From Streptomyces sp. DH41 (GTDB lineage: Bacteria; Actinomycetota; Actinomycetes; Streptomycetales; Streptomycetaceae): DNA of 64,000 nt. This document shows, piece after piece, positions 52,359 through 60,750 of this stretch (positions are counted from its first letter, which is position 1; each line of letters begins with the position of its first letter). The stretch lies in contig NZ_JARVKY010000023.1 in the NCBI RefSeq assembly GCF_029813785.1, positions 87,226-151,225 on the forward strand. The letters run 5' to 3'. The position numbers were made by a program, and so were the translations under genes. The notes under the pieces are model-generated. The model had not been told where the DNA came from. It ran no database searches and worked only from the letters and a program-made list of their open reading frames with translations.

Positions 52359-52700
52359 CTACTTGGACTCGTCGGTCAGTGCCTTGCGCAGGCGTTCCTC
52401 GTTCACACGCCAGAAGGTGTGCTGCCTGCCGTCGACGAGGACGACCGGGATCTGCTCCCAGTACTCGTCGTGGAGTCGGCGGTCCTCGGTGATGTCCTTT
52501 GCCTCCCACGGGACACCGAGATCGGCACACACCTTCTCGACGACGAGCTGTGCGTCATCACACAGGTGACAACCGGGTTTGCGGATGAGGGTGACGAGAT
52601 GGTTCTCGGAGTACTCAGAGGGTTCAGCGGGCTCGGGGGACTGCGCGGGCTGCGGGGCCCCCGCGGTCGGCGAGGGCTTCCGGCGGAAGAGGGGACTCAT
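52359..52700 (-). CDS. glutaredoxin-like (thioredoxin-fold) protein
   Basis: 113 residues. After a Pro/Ala/Glu-rich start (PSPTAGAPQPAQ), the thioredoxin-fold domain begins VTLIRKPGCHLCDDAQLV with a C-x-x-C pair, and continues to IPVVLVDGRQHTFWRV with the cis-Pro. It probably reduces disulfides or mixed thiols (mycothiol in this group); the partner is unknown. ATG 52700 begins MSPLFRRKP; 52709 and 52721 are longer alternatives. Its promoter lies in the 236-bp space shared with the HAD gene. Confidence 0.85.
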   Translation of the reverse strand: MSPLFRRKPSPTAGAPQPAQSPEPAEPSEYSENHLVTLIRKPGCHLCDDAQLVVEKVCADLGVPWEAKDITEDRRLHDEYWEQIPVVLVDGRQHTFWRVNEERLRKALTDESK

Positions 52701-52937
52701 GCCGGCCATTCTCGCGCGCACGACGGCGCGGGCCGACCCCTCGGCGGCGCGTCGACGGCACCGTCGCGGCGGACGGCCTGCCGGAGCGGCACGCCGACGC
52801 GCCCGCGGGACCGGCCCCTCGGCGGGCTTTTCGACGAGCCCTTGGGTGTGCCCCTTAACACCACGGTCGCCCGGAGTTCACAGCCTCCGAACCTCTCGGC
52901 TCCGAAGCCTCCGAACAAACTGGCTATGCTCACGGGC

Positions 52938-53885
52938 ATGGCCGCTCTTCGATGGCTCACTCCCCGTAGGCGCTCCGCCACGGCGCGGAGCGTGTTGGCA
53001 GGCGAGGCGTCGGCGGAGGCAGCCCGCAAATCCGCCCAGTCCGCCGAGCTCGCGGAGCTCGCGGAGGGAACAGCCCCCGACGCGGGCTCGGAAGCGGAGT
53101 TCCCGGTCCACGGCGACGACAGGGCAGCCGCCTTCTTCGACCTCGACAACACCGTGATGCAGGGCGCCGCGATCTTCCACTTCGGCCGTGGCCTGTACAA
53201 GCGGAAGTTCTTCGAGACCCGGGACCTCGCCCGGTTCGCCTGGCAGCAGGCGTACTTCCGGCTCGCCGGGCTCGAGGACCCGGAGCACATGCAGGACGCC
53301 CGCGACTCCGCGCTGTCGATCGTCAAGGGCCACCGCGTCTCCGAGCTGCGGTCGATCGGCGAGGAGATCTACGACGAGTACATGGCCGAGCGGATCTGGC
53401 CCGGCACCCGCGCCCTCGCCCAGGCCCACCTGGACGCCGGGCAGAAGGTGTGGCTGGTCACGGCGGCCCCGGTGGAGATCGCCCAGGTGATCGCCCGCCG
53501 CCTGGGCCTGACCGGCGCACTGGGCACGGTGGCCGAGTCGATCGGCGGCGTCTACACGGGCAAGCTGGTCGGCGAACCGCTGCACGGCCCCGCGAAGGCC
53601 GAGGCGGTCCGGGCACTGGCGACGGCGGAGAGCCTGGACCTGTCCCGCTGCGCCGCCTACAGCGACTCCCACAACGACATCCCGATGCTGTCGCTGGTCG
53701 GACACCCGTACGCGATCAACCCTGACTCCAAGCTGCGCAAGCACGCCCGGGAGCTGGAGTGGCGCCTGCGCGACTACCGCACGGGCCGCAAGGCGGCCAA
53801 GGTCGGCATCCCGGCGGCCGCGGGCGTCGGCGCCGTGGCCGGAGGCACCGCGGCGGCCATCGCGCTGCACCGCCGCCGCCGCTGA
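52938..53885 (+). CDS. HAD-IB family phosphatase
   Basis: 315-residue HAD superfamily hydrolase, subfamily IB (SerB-like). The nucleophile motif is AFFDLDNTVMQG, motif II is LVTAAP, and motif III/IV YSDSHNDIPML. The family removes phosphate from small molecules such as phosphoserine or lysophospholipids; the substrate here is unknown. An Ala-rich N-terminal stretch of about 70 residues and a C-terminal hydrophobic segment with an Arg tail (VGAVAGGTAAAIALHRRRR) suggest membrane association. Start is uncertain, ATG 52938 or 52926, and no ribosome site is clear. Confidence 0.88.
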   Translation: MAALRWLTPRRRSATARSVLAGEASAEAARKSAQSAELAELAEGTAPDAGSEAEFPVHGDDRAAAFFDLDNTVMQGAAIFHFGRGLYKRKFFETRDLARFAWQQAYFRLAGLEDPEHMQDARDSALSIVKGHRVSELRSIGEEIYDEYMAERIWPGTRALAQAHLDAGQKVWLVTAAPVEIAQVIARRLGLTGALGTVAESIGGVYTGKLVGEPLHGPAKAEAVRALATAESLDLSRCAAYSDSHNDIPMLSLVGHPYAINPDSKLRKHARELEWRLRDYRTGRKAAKVGIPAAAGVGAVAGGTAAAIALHRRRR

Positions 53886-54266
53886 CCCCCGCCTCCGCGG
53901 ATCCCGCCGCCGGCGCCCGTCGACCGATGGGCCGACGAGTCGATGGGGCCGATAAGGCCGGTGGGGCCATCCATGCGTCGTACCCCCGGGGCGTTCCCTC
54001 CAGTCTCCTTTTCCCACATTGACCACAACACGCTCTGTAGTCACAAGGAAACCGAACCATTCCGGTCATCAAGCGATCACTCTGTCGCATCTGATCGGGC
54101 GTCAACCGGGCACAGAAGCGACGTAATCGATGATTTGAGCAACTGGGCGTAGCAGCACCTGTACGAAGCGTTATTCTCCTCAGACGCATTCCGGCACCCC
54201 ACCTTCGCTACGACGGGTGAATGGTTCCGTACTGCACGTGATGGAAGCTCTGCCTCTGGGAGTCCC
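53886..54266. promoter_or_regulatory. bldN upstream region
   Basis: 381 bases with no gene. Known biology predicts BldD control of bldN here, but I could not point to a confident BldD palindrome. A TTGACC element occurs at 54019-54024 without a well-spaced -10. The ribosome site GGGAG lies before GTG 54267. Confidence 0.4.
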
Positions 54267-55064
54267 GTGTACCCACACGTCGGGGTTGACGCCTCGGGCC
54301 TGGCTACGCTGCGCGCAACGGTCAAATCAGCCCAAGACCTGCTGCGCGGCTTCGTCCCCACCGCGTACGCCCTGCCCGCCCTCGCCGCGGCCACCGCCCC
54401 CGTCGGCCCGTGCTACGCACTGGCCGACGGCAGCGCCGCCGTCGGCAGACGCGCCCGGTCGTCCTCGTCCGGGACCGCCGCCGCAACCACCCACCGCCGC
54501 CCCGCCGCGGACAGTGACAGCGCCCGCATGATGGACCTGGTCGAGCGCGCCCAGGCCGGCGAGTCCGACGCCTTCGGACGGCTCTACGACCAGTACAGCG
54601 ACACCGTGTACCGCTACATCTACTACCGCGTCGGCGGCAAGGCGACCGCCGAGGACCTCACCAGCGAGACCTTCCTGCGGGCCCTGCGGCGCATCGGCAC
54701 CTTCACCTGGCAGGGCCGCGACTTCGGCGCCTGGCTGGTGACCATCGCCCGCAACCTCGTCGCCGACCACTTCAAGTCCAGCCGCTTCCGGCTGGAGGTC
54801 ACCACCGGCGAGATGCTCGACGCCAACGAGGTCGAGCGGTCCCCGGAGGACTCCGTCCTCGAATCACTCTCCAACGCCGCCCTGCTGGACGCCGTACGAC
54901 GACTCAACCCACAGCAGCAGGAGTGCGTGACCCTGCGCTTCCTCCAGGGCCTCTCGGTCGCCGAGACCGCACGCGTCATGGGCAAGAACGAGGGCGCCAT
55001 CAAGACGCTCCAGTACCGGGCCGTGCGCACCCTCGCCCGGCTGCTCCCGGACGACGCGCGCTGA
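54267..55064 (+). CDS. bldN: ECF RNA polymerase sigma factor BldN
   Basis: 265-residue ECF sigma factor required for aerial mycelium formation in Streptomyces (it drives chaplin and rodlin genes). As in known BldN, an unconserved N-terminal extension of about 86 residues precedes region 2 (MMDLVERAQAGESDAFGRLYDQYSD, YRYIYYRVGGKATAEDLTSETF) and region 4 (LNPQQQECVTLRFLQGLSVAETARVMGKNEGAIKTLQYRAVRTLARLL). The extension is a pro-sequence in the known protein. GTG 54267. Its activity should be held by RsbN, encoded next. Confidence 0.95.
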   Translation: MYPHVGVDASGLATLRATVKSAQDLLRGFVPTAYALPALAAATAPVGPCYALADGSAAVGRRARSSSSGTAAATTHRRPAADSDSARMMDLVERAQAGESDAFGRLYDQYSDTVYRYIYYRVGGKATAEDLTSETFLRALRRIGTFTWQGRDFGAWLVTIARNLVADHFKSSRFRLEVTTGEMLDANEVERSPEDSVLESLSNAALLDAVRRLNPQQQECVTLRFLQGLSVAETARVMGKNEGAIKTLQYRAVRTLARLLPDDAR

Positions 55065-55168
55065 GCTCCCGGCGCCCCGGAGGCGCCGCAACCCGCCAAC
55101 ACTCCCCGTGCCCCCCAAAACACCACCGGTGAAAGTCCGTTGTGCCCACGGTCCGATCATCCGCCGTC

Positions 55169-55197
55169 CGTAACCCAAGTGCCGCGCCGCTCGTTGT
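55169..55197 (+). promoter_or_regulatory. candidate sigma-BldN promoter of rsbN
   Basis: CGTAAC at 55169-55174 and CGTTGT at 55192-55197, 17 bases apart, agree with the reported sigma-BldN consensus (CGTAAC, about 16 bases, CGTTGA), 131 bases before the rsbN start. Confidence 0.7.
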
Positions 55198-55327
55198 GCG
55201 GGATGCAGGCTCCCTGTGGTCACTCCCTGGCCGACTCCGATCACTCGATCGGGGGGTTGCGGTCAGGGTGTGCAACCCTCAGGACCCCCTGGGGAGTCGA
55301 CCGTCATGACGAGAGGAGGTGCCGCCA

Positions 55328-56575
55328 GTGATCGCGAACGTATCGGCGCACCGGCGGGCGAACGCCTTCGCCCAGGCTCTGGAGGAGCAGTCCGACCCCG
55401 CGGCGGCGGCCGAGCAGTCCGGAGGACCGGCAGCCGCCGGGGCCACCGCGGAACCGACCGGGCAGGGTCGTATGTTGACCCTCGCCACCGGCCTGGAGAC
55501 GCTGCCCCGGCCCCAGCTGGATCCCGAGGTCAAGGTCGTCCAGCGGGCCCAGCTGGTGGCCGCGTTCGAGGCCATGCTGCAGGAGGGCACCGCGGGCGAC
55601 GGGGCGACGGACACTTCGGTACCTGAACAGCGCCGGGCGCGCGGCACCCACCGGGCGGCCCCGCTGAGCCGGTTCCGGCCACGTTCACGGCTGGCCAAGG
55701 GCCTCACCGCGGGCGGACTGAGCGTGAGCGTGGCCGCCGGAGCCTTCGGCGGAGTAGCCGCCGCCAGTTCGGACGCCCTGCCGGGCGACTCGCTCTACGG
55801 CCTCAAGCGCGGCATAGAGGACTTCCGCCTCGGCCTCGCCGACGGGGACGACGAACGCGGCCGGGCCCATCTGGACCTGGCATCCACCCGGCTGAGCGAG
55901 GCACGCCGGCTGATGGAACGCGGTCGCAGCGGCCCCCTCGACCACGAGTCCCTCGGCGAGGTCCGCCGCGCGCTGTCGGGCATGGAGCACGACGCGTCCG
56001 AAGGCCACCGCCTGCTCAGCGCGGCCTACGCCCGGGACCCCGACTCGCTCGCCCCCATGCGCGCCCTCTCCGCCTTCTCCCGCTCCCACAAGGAGACCTG
56101 GGGAGCACTGCGCGAGCGACTGCCCGTCCAGCTCGGCGACGTCAGCGAACAGGTGTCGTCGGTCTTCGACGCCATAGAGGACGACGTGGCCCCGCTGCAG
56201 TCCATGCTGCCGCAGCCACCGGCCCAGGACGACGACGACAGCGGAGACGGCGGCCCGCAGGACAGCTCCGAGTCGGCGACCACCGGCACGCCCGGCTCCG
56301 GCCACTCCTCGGTCCCCAGCACCAGCGACGGCGGTACGTCCGAGCGCGGGCGCACGGACAGCGGCAGGCCCAGCGAGTCGACCGACTCCGGCCAGGAGAA
56401 CGACGGCCTCCTCGGCGGCGGCACCGGCGGCCTGCTCGACCCGCCGAAGGACACCGGCACCGCCTCCCCGCCGACGGGCGACAACACCCCGCCCGTCGAA
56501 CCGGACGTCACCCTCCCGCCCCTCCTCCCGGGCCTCCTCCCCGGCCTGGGCATCGAGGCGGACGACGCGGACTGA
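55328..56575 (+). CDS. rsbN: anti-sigma factor RsbN (with DUF5667)
   Basis: About 415 residues. The N-terminal cytoplasmic part (IANVSAHRRANAFAQALEEQ...) binds and inhibits BldN; one membrane helix (LTAGGLSVSVAAGAFGGVAA) lies near residues 125-145; the external part begins with a DUF5667 helical region (SDALPGDSLYGLKRGIEDFRLGL) and ends in a long Ser/Gly/Pro/Asp-rich tail. GTG 55328 is chosen because GGAGG lies eight bases upstream; GTG 55319 is too close to that site. The gene follows bldN and has its own candidate sigma-BldN promoter, so BldN activates its own inhibitor. Confidence 0.92.
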   Translation: MIANVSAHRRANAFAQALEEQSDPAAAAEQSGGPAAAGATAEPTGQGRMLTLATGLETLPRPQLDPEVKVVQRAQLVAAFEAMLQEGTAGDGATDTSVPEQRRARGTHRAAPLSRFRPRSRLAKGLTAGGLSVSVAAGAFGGVAAASSDALPGDSLYGLKRGIEDFRLGLADGDDERGRAHLDLASTRLSEARRLMERGRSGPLDHESLGEVRRALSGMEHDASEGHRLLSAAYARDPDSLAPMRALSAFSRSHKETWGALRERLPVQLGDVSEQVSSVFDAIEDDVAPLQSMLPQPPAQDDDDSGDGGPQDSSESATTGTPGSGHSSVPSTSDGGTSERGRTDSGRPSESTDSGQENDGLLGGGTGGLLDPPKDTGTASPPTGDNTPPVEPDVTLPPLLPGLLPGLGIEADDAD

Positions 56576-56582
56576 GCCGATG

Positions 56583-56610
56583 TGCGGCGGTGGGATGCCC
56601 CACCGCCGCA
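56583..56610. terminator. hairpin between rsbN and the acyltransferase gene
   Basis: Perfect 12-bp inverted repeat TGCGGCGGTGGG / CCCACCGCCGCA with a 4-base loop, between the converging genes. Confidence 0.7.
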
Positions 56611-56620
56611 CCGCCGTACG

Positions 56621-57736
56621 TCAGAAGAACACCGACCGCCGCTGCACGAGCAGCTTGTAGAGCGTGTGCTGGATCTGCTCCCGCACCTGGTCGGTCAGGT
56701 TGAACATCAGCATCGGATCCTCCGCCGCCTCCGGCGAGTAGCCGTCCGTAGGGATCGGCTCACCGAACTGGATCGTCCACTTCGTCGGCAACGGCACCGC
56801 GCCCAGCGGCCCCAGCCACGGAAAGGTCGGCGTCAGCGGGAAGTACGGGAAACCCAGCAGCCGCGCCACCGTCTTGGCGTTGCCGATCATCGGGTAGATC
56901 TCCTCCGCACCGACGATCGAGCACGGAATGATCGGCGCCCCCTGCCGCAGCGCCGTCGACACGAAGCCGCCGCGCCCGAAGCGCTGAAGCTTGTAACGCT
57001 CACTGAACGGCTTGCCGACGCCCTTGAAGCCCTCCGGCATCACCCCGACCAGCTCGCCCTGACCGAGCAGCCGTTCGGCGTCCTCCGCGCAGGCCAGCGT
57101 GTGGCCGAGCTTGCGGGCCAGCTCGTTGACCACCGGCAGCACGAACACCAGATCCGCCGCCAGCAGCCGCAGATGGCGATCGGCCGGATGATGGTCGTGC
57201 ACCGCGACCTGCATCATCAGCCCGTCCAGCGGAAGCGTCCCGGAGTGGTTGGCGACGATCAGCGCCCCGCCCTCGGCCGGGATGTTCTCCACGCCCTTCA
57301 CCTCGACCCGGAAGTACTTCTCGTACACCGGGCGCAGCATGGACATCAGCACCTGGTCGGTGAGCTCGGCGTCGTAGCCGAAGTCGTCGACCTCGTAGTC
57401 GCCGGTGAGGCGGCGGCGCAGGAAGGCCAGCCCGCCCGCGATACGCCGCTCCAGGCCGCCGTCCTCCTCCCGCGACCGCGGCTCCGGCACCGCCCCCGGC
57501 CCCGGCGACGACTCGGACGCCACGGGACCGTCGTCGTCCGGCGCGGCTCCGCGCACGGGCAGGGGCCGCACCTCACGGACCGGCACGGACTCCGCCGCGC
57601 CTCCCCGCCGGCTCCCCGCGCCACGGCGCCGCGCCGAGCGCTGCGCCGCCTTCCCCCCACTCGCGCCGCTCCCCGCACTCCCGCCGCTCCCCCGCGACCG
57701 GTCGTCGTCGAACGGAATGACCTTGGCGTCCGCCAT
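56621..57736 (-). CDS. lysophospholipid acyltransferase family protein (PlsC-like)
   Basis: 371 residues. An unstructured N-terminal stretch of about 110 residues (Ser/Gly/Arg/Pro-rich) precedes a PlsC-type acyltransferase domain. The catalytic N-H-x4-D motif reads NHSGTLPLDG, and the phosphate-binding segment VGVMPEGFKGVG matches the family's E-G motif. It transfers acyl groups to glycerolipids or related acceptors at the membrane. ATG 57736. It starts 15 bases after the epimerase stop and is co-transcribed with that gene. Confidence 0.88.
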   Translation of the reverse strand: MADAKVIPFDDDRSRGSGGSAGSGASGGKAAQRSARRRGAGSRRGGAAESVPVREVRPLPVRGAAPDDDGPVASESSPGPGAVPEPRSREEDGGLERRIAGGLAFLRRRLTGDYEVDDFGYDAELTDQVLMSMLRPVYEKYFRVEVKGVENIPAEGGALIVANHSGTLPLDGLMMQVAVHDHHPADRHLRLLAADLVFVLPVVNELARKLGHTLACAEDAERLLGQGELVGVMPEGFKGVGKPFSERYKLQRFGRGGFVSTALRQGAPIIPCSIVGAEEIYPMIGNAKTVARLLGFPYFPLTPTFPWLGPLGAVPLPTKWTIQFGEPIPTDGYSPEAAEDPMLMFNLTDQVREQIQHTLYKLLVQRRSVFF

Positions 57737-57750
57737 CGTTGATGCGCTCC

Positions 57751-58812
57751 TCAGTTGGCGCTCTGCGTCGGGAGGTGGCCACTGCCCCGCAGGGACAGCT
57801 CCGCGATCCGGTCGACGGCCCCCGCGAGGACCTCGGGCGGCAGCAGTCCGGCACCACGGCCGCGCGCGAAGTCCGCGAACGCCTGGGCTGTCGTGTACTT
57901 CGGCCGGAAACCCAGGGTCTCGCGCATCTGCGTGGTGTCCACCACCCGCCCGTGGGTGAGCAGCCGGATCTGCTCGGGGGAGAAGTCCGTCATCCCCAGC
58001 GTACGCACGAGCGAGCCCGCCCAGGTGACCGCGGGCAGCAGCAGCGGCACCGTGGGGCGGCCCAGCCGGCGCGAGCACTGGGAGAGCAGCAGGACGCCGT
58101 CGCCGGCGATGTTGAAGGTGCCGCTGTTCAGCGTGCCCCGCCGCGGCTCGTGCGAGGAGAGACGCAGCACCTCGATCACGTCGTCCTCGTGCACGAACTG
58201 CAGCCGCGGGTCGTAGCCGAACACCGTCGGCAGCACCGGCAGCCCCAAGTACGAGGCGAGCGGCGTCTCCGCCCCCGGGCCCAGGATGTTGGCGAACCGC
58301 AGCACGGTCACCGCGACGTCGGGCCGACGGCGCGCGAATCCCCGCACGTACCCCTCGACCTCGACCGCGTCCTTGGCGAAGCCACCGCTCGGCAGCGACT
58401 TGGGCGCGGTCGTCTCGGTGCAGACAGCCGGGTCGCGCGGCGCGGACCCGTAGACGTTCGTACTGGACTTCACCACGAGCCGCCGCACGGTCGGCGACTT
58501 CTGACAGGCACCGAGCAACTGCATCGTGCCGATGACGTTGGTCTCCTTGACCGACGTCCGGCTGCCACTGCCCAGCGGCGTGCCCGTGACGTCCATGTGG
58601 ACGACCGTGTCGGCGCCCGTCTCGGCGAGCACCCGCCCGATGGCCGACTGCCGGATGTCCGCCTGGACGAAATCGGCACCGCCCAGATGGTGCTCCGGCG
58701 CGACGGCGTCCACACCGACGACCCGGTCCACGTCGGGGTCACGCTGGATACGCCGTACGAACCGGCCCCCCAGCTGACGGGCCACTCCGGTCACGAGCAC
58801 GACCTTGCCCAA
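57751..58812 (-). CDS. NAD-dependent epimerase/dehydratase family protein (extended SDR)
   Basis: 353-residue extended SDR. The NAD-binding motif is VLVTGVARQLGGRFVRR, with the Asp-rich VVGVDAVAPEHHL after strand 2, and the serine of VVKSSTNVYGSAP. The catalytic Y-x3-K motif of typical members is not clear at the expected position, so it may be a binding protein or act on an unusual substrate. Its only close neighbour is the acyltransferase gene downstream in the same operon; a pair of this kind suggests lipid or wall precursor work, which is inference. Confidence 0.82.
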   Translation of the reverse strand: MGKVVLVTGVARQLGGRFVRRIQRDPDVDRVVGVDAVAPEHHLGGADFVQADIRQSAIGRVLAETGADTVVHMDVTGTPLGSGSRTSVKETNVIGTMQLLGACQKSPTVRRLVVKSSTNVYGSAPRDPAVCTETTAPKSLPSGGFAKDAVEVEGYVRGFARRRPDVAVTVLRFANILGPGAETPLASYLGLPVLPTVFGYDPRLQFVHEDDVIEVLRLSSHEPRRGTLNSGTFNIAGDGVLLLSQCSRRLGRPTVPLLLPAVTWAGSLVRTLGMTDFSPEQIRLLTHGRVVDTTQMRETLGFRPKYTTAQAFADFARGRGAGLLPPEVLAGAVDRIAELSLRGSGHLPTQSAN

Positions 58813-58964
58813 GATCAGCGCCTTCCTTCCGCCCTACCGCCTACCCTGCCGCGTTCCCCGCCTGCGGGCCAACTTAGCCGGTCGGTGTTGCGCTGTGATG
58901 ACCGCCGGATGCAGCAAGTGACGGGAATTCGCGGTCGCGCCGCGCACCCGCGTCGCCGGTACGA

Positions 58965-59000
58965 CTGTGGCCCCCCACCGAATACGGTGGGGGGCCACAG
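58965..59000 (-). terminator. strong hairpin terminator downstream of the small ribosomal protein gene
   Basis: Perfect 16-bp inverted repeat: left arm 58965-58980 (CTGTGGCCCCCCACCG) and right arm 58985-59000 (CGGTGGGGGGCCACAG) with loop AATA, 24 bases beyond the stop of the 32-residue gene. Confidence 0.8.
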
Positions 59001-59024
59001 GACACGCTGACGGCGCGGCGTCGC

Positions 59025-59123
59025 CTACTTCTTGTTGCGACGCTGAACGCGCGTGCGCTTCAGCAGCTTGCGGTGCTTCTTCTTGGCCATCCGCTTGCGC
59101 CGCTTCTTGATAACAGAGCCCAC
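59025..59123 (-). CDS. small basic ribosomal protein (bS22 / AURKAIP1-COX24-like)
   Basis: A 32-residue protein (GTG start) rich in Lys and Arg: MGSVIKKRRKRMAKKKHRKL and then LKRTRVQRRNKK. This matches the actinobacterial small ribosomal subunit protein called bS22, or the AURKAIP1/COX24 family. GAGGG ribosome site upstream. It is too short for ordinary gene calling. It stands as its own unit before a strong terminator. Confidence 0.9.
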   Translation of the reverse strand: MGSVIKKRRKRMAKKKHRKLLKRTRVQRRNKK

Positions 59124-59232
59124 GACTACCCTCGCTCACTTCTCATCACTCGGTTGCTGGGCGCCATGGGCCCACACGACCTACGAGGGGCCAGCCTAAC
59201 CCGCCCGAGCGCTGAGCTCGTAATCGAGGCCG

Positions 59233-59445
59233 TCAGGCCGTTTCCACCCCCACGTAGCTCTCGCGGAGGTACTCGTGAACCGCTTGCTCCGGGACGCGGA
59301 ACGACCGTCCCACCCGGATCGCGGGCAGATGACCGCTGTGCACCAACCGGTACACGGTCATCTTGGACACGCGCATCACCGAGGCGACCTCCGCCACGGT
59401 TAGGAACTGAACCTCGTTCAGAGGCCTTTCGCCAGCTGCAGCCAT
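59233..59445 (-). CDS. small helix-turn-helix DNA-binding protein (excisionase/BldC-like)
   Basis: 70 residues with one winged-helix domain of the MerR/excisionase type: LTVAEVASVMRVSKMTVYRLVHSGHLPAIRVGRSFRVPEQAVHEYL. It resembles excisionase-family (helix-turn-helix 17) proteins of actinobacteria. ATG 59445 gives MAAAGERPLNEVQF. No integrase is nearby, so it is a chromosomal regulator, not a phage excisionase. Targets are unknown. Confidence 0.87.
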   Translation of the reverse strand: MAAAGERPLNEVQFLTVAEVASVMRVSKMTVYRLVHSGHLPAIRVGRSFRVPEQAVHEYLRESYVGVETA

Positions 59446-59574
59446 GACACACCTGAACCTTCCGCACTCGACGGGCACCGGCTTCCCCTTCCGGTGACTC
59501 TTCGTCGCTGCGTGCTCACTCCCCAATGTAGGGGCGGGTGATGCGAATGGGGAAGAGGTGCACCCATCGCTTCC

Positions 59575-60390
59575 CTACCGTGACAGACACGCCCGATTGA
59601 GTACGTAGCGGGTAAGCGGCCGGTAGTACTCAGACCGCACAGCGTCATCAAGTGGAACGACGACGGACACGCACCCCTCTGCCTCCCCGACGAAGAGCGC
59701 GGGATCGTCCGTATCGGCCGGCCCGATGGCCTCGAACCCCAGCTGACCTGCTCCGCAGACCCATCCGTGGTCGCCGATCACCAGCTCGGGAAGCGGCCCG
59801 CCGGCCTCGGCCGCGGCGGCCAGCGCGGTACGAACCGGGAGCGGCGAATGCGTGTGCGCGCCGGGCTCACCACCGGCGCACCCGGCGCCGGGTTCCCGCA
59901 CCAACGCGACTCCCCGGACGTAGTCGAGGTTGTACGTGCGTAGACCGAACCGGGTCGTTATGTCGACACGGTGACCCTGCGCCGGGGTGATGACAGCACA
60001 TCCCGCCGCCGACAGCGCCTCGGCCAAGGCGGCGTAGAAACCGAGCAGTCGGTGCGGATGTCCGGTGCCGAGAAGCACCGGCCCGCGACGCTGAGCTACC
60101 GCGGCGAGCCGCCCGGCGAAGGCGTCCAGGGCCGCCAGCGTCCTCTCCGGATCGATGACGTCCTGGCCCGAGGTGTCGTCCGGATCGGCCGAGACCCCGC
60201 ACCTCTCCGCCATCAACCCGAGCAGTTCCCGCTGCCCCCACTCCCCCTCCGGATCGATCCCGATCAGCACCCGCGGGTCCCGGGCGGCGAACAGCCGGTA
60301 GCTCCGCAGACTCACCTCCCGGGAAGTCGCCACGACCCCGGCGAGACGAACGTCCAGAAGATGAGCCCGAAGAGCCCCAGAGGTCAGCAC
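59575..60390 (-). CDS. phosphatase-like protein of unknown substrate
   Basis: 271 residues. Relatives in streptomycetes are named phosphatases, but I recognise no classic catalytic motif. Conserved-looking parts are VLTSGALRAHLLDVRLAGVVATSRE near the start, GTGHPHRLLGFYAALAEAL in the middle, and VIGDHGWVCGAGQLGFEAI and VPLDDAVRSEYYRPLTRYVLNRAC near the end. GTG 60390. It is followed on the minus strand by the small DNA-binding gene. The function should be treated as unknown. Confidence 0.7.
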   Translation of the reverse strand: MLTSGALRAHLLDVRLAGVVATSREVSLRSYRLFAARDPRVLIGIDPEGEWGQRELLGLMAERCGVSADPDDTSGQDVIDPERTLAALDAFAGRLAAVAQRRGPVLLGTGHPHRLLGFYAALAEALSAAGCAVITPAQGHRVDITTRFGLRTYNLDYVRGVALVREPGAGCAGGEPGAHTHSPLPVRTALAAAAEAGGPLPELVIGDHGWVCGAGQLGFEAIGPADTDDPALFVGEAEGCVSVVVPLDDAVRSEYYRPLTRYVLNRACLSR

Positions 60391-60750
60391 ACCCCCGATG
60401 CTCCCGCCTCCCCCTCCCCCCAAGGCAAGGAACGCACAAACAAACCCACGACCGGCGTAACACCCCGCCTGCGAGCACAGCCGCGAGCAGTCGTGCGCGC
60501 GCACCAGCACGCCCAGCTGCGGGCAATCGTGCCTCCCCCAGTGCCTGAACGGCCTGGGAGGTACCCCCAGGGCGGCACGGGTGGGCGGTGGGGGCACCTC
60601 CCGCTCGAGCGAAGCCGAGAGTGGGGGAGGCACCCCGTAAGCGCCGGGCCGCGCACCCCACCCCCGGCCCGCACAGACGCCGGGCCACCTACAGACGCCG
60701 GGCCACCGCCACCCCCCAGACCACCCAGCGCCCCGCCCCGCCCCGCCCCG
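60391..60750. other. 360-bp intergenic region holding a small palindromic element
   Basis: No gene supported. It contains the 105-bp inverted-repeat element described next and, on its right side, GC-rich low-complexity DNA (CGCCCCG repeats near 60730). Confidence 0.5.
60529..60633. mobile_element. 105-bp palindromic MITE-like repeat
   Basis: Perfect 12-bp ends GTGCCTCCCCCA (60529-60540) and TGGGGGAGGCAC (60622-60633). Its left 35 bases (60535-60569) match 31 of 35 positions in the interior of the MITE at 45937-45971. No coding capacity. A multicopy small repeat of streptomycete genomes is likely. Confidence 0.75.

Noticed and set aside
59233..59445. Prophage excisionase and an integrated element
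   Set aside because: No integrase, att repeats or phage genes are nearby; such HTH proteins are also chromosomal regulators.
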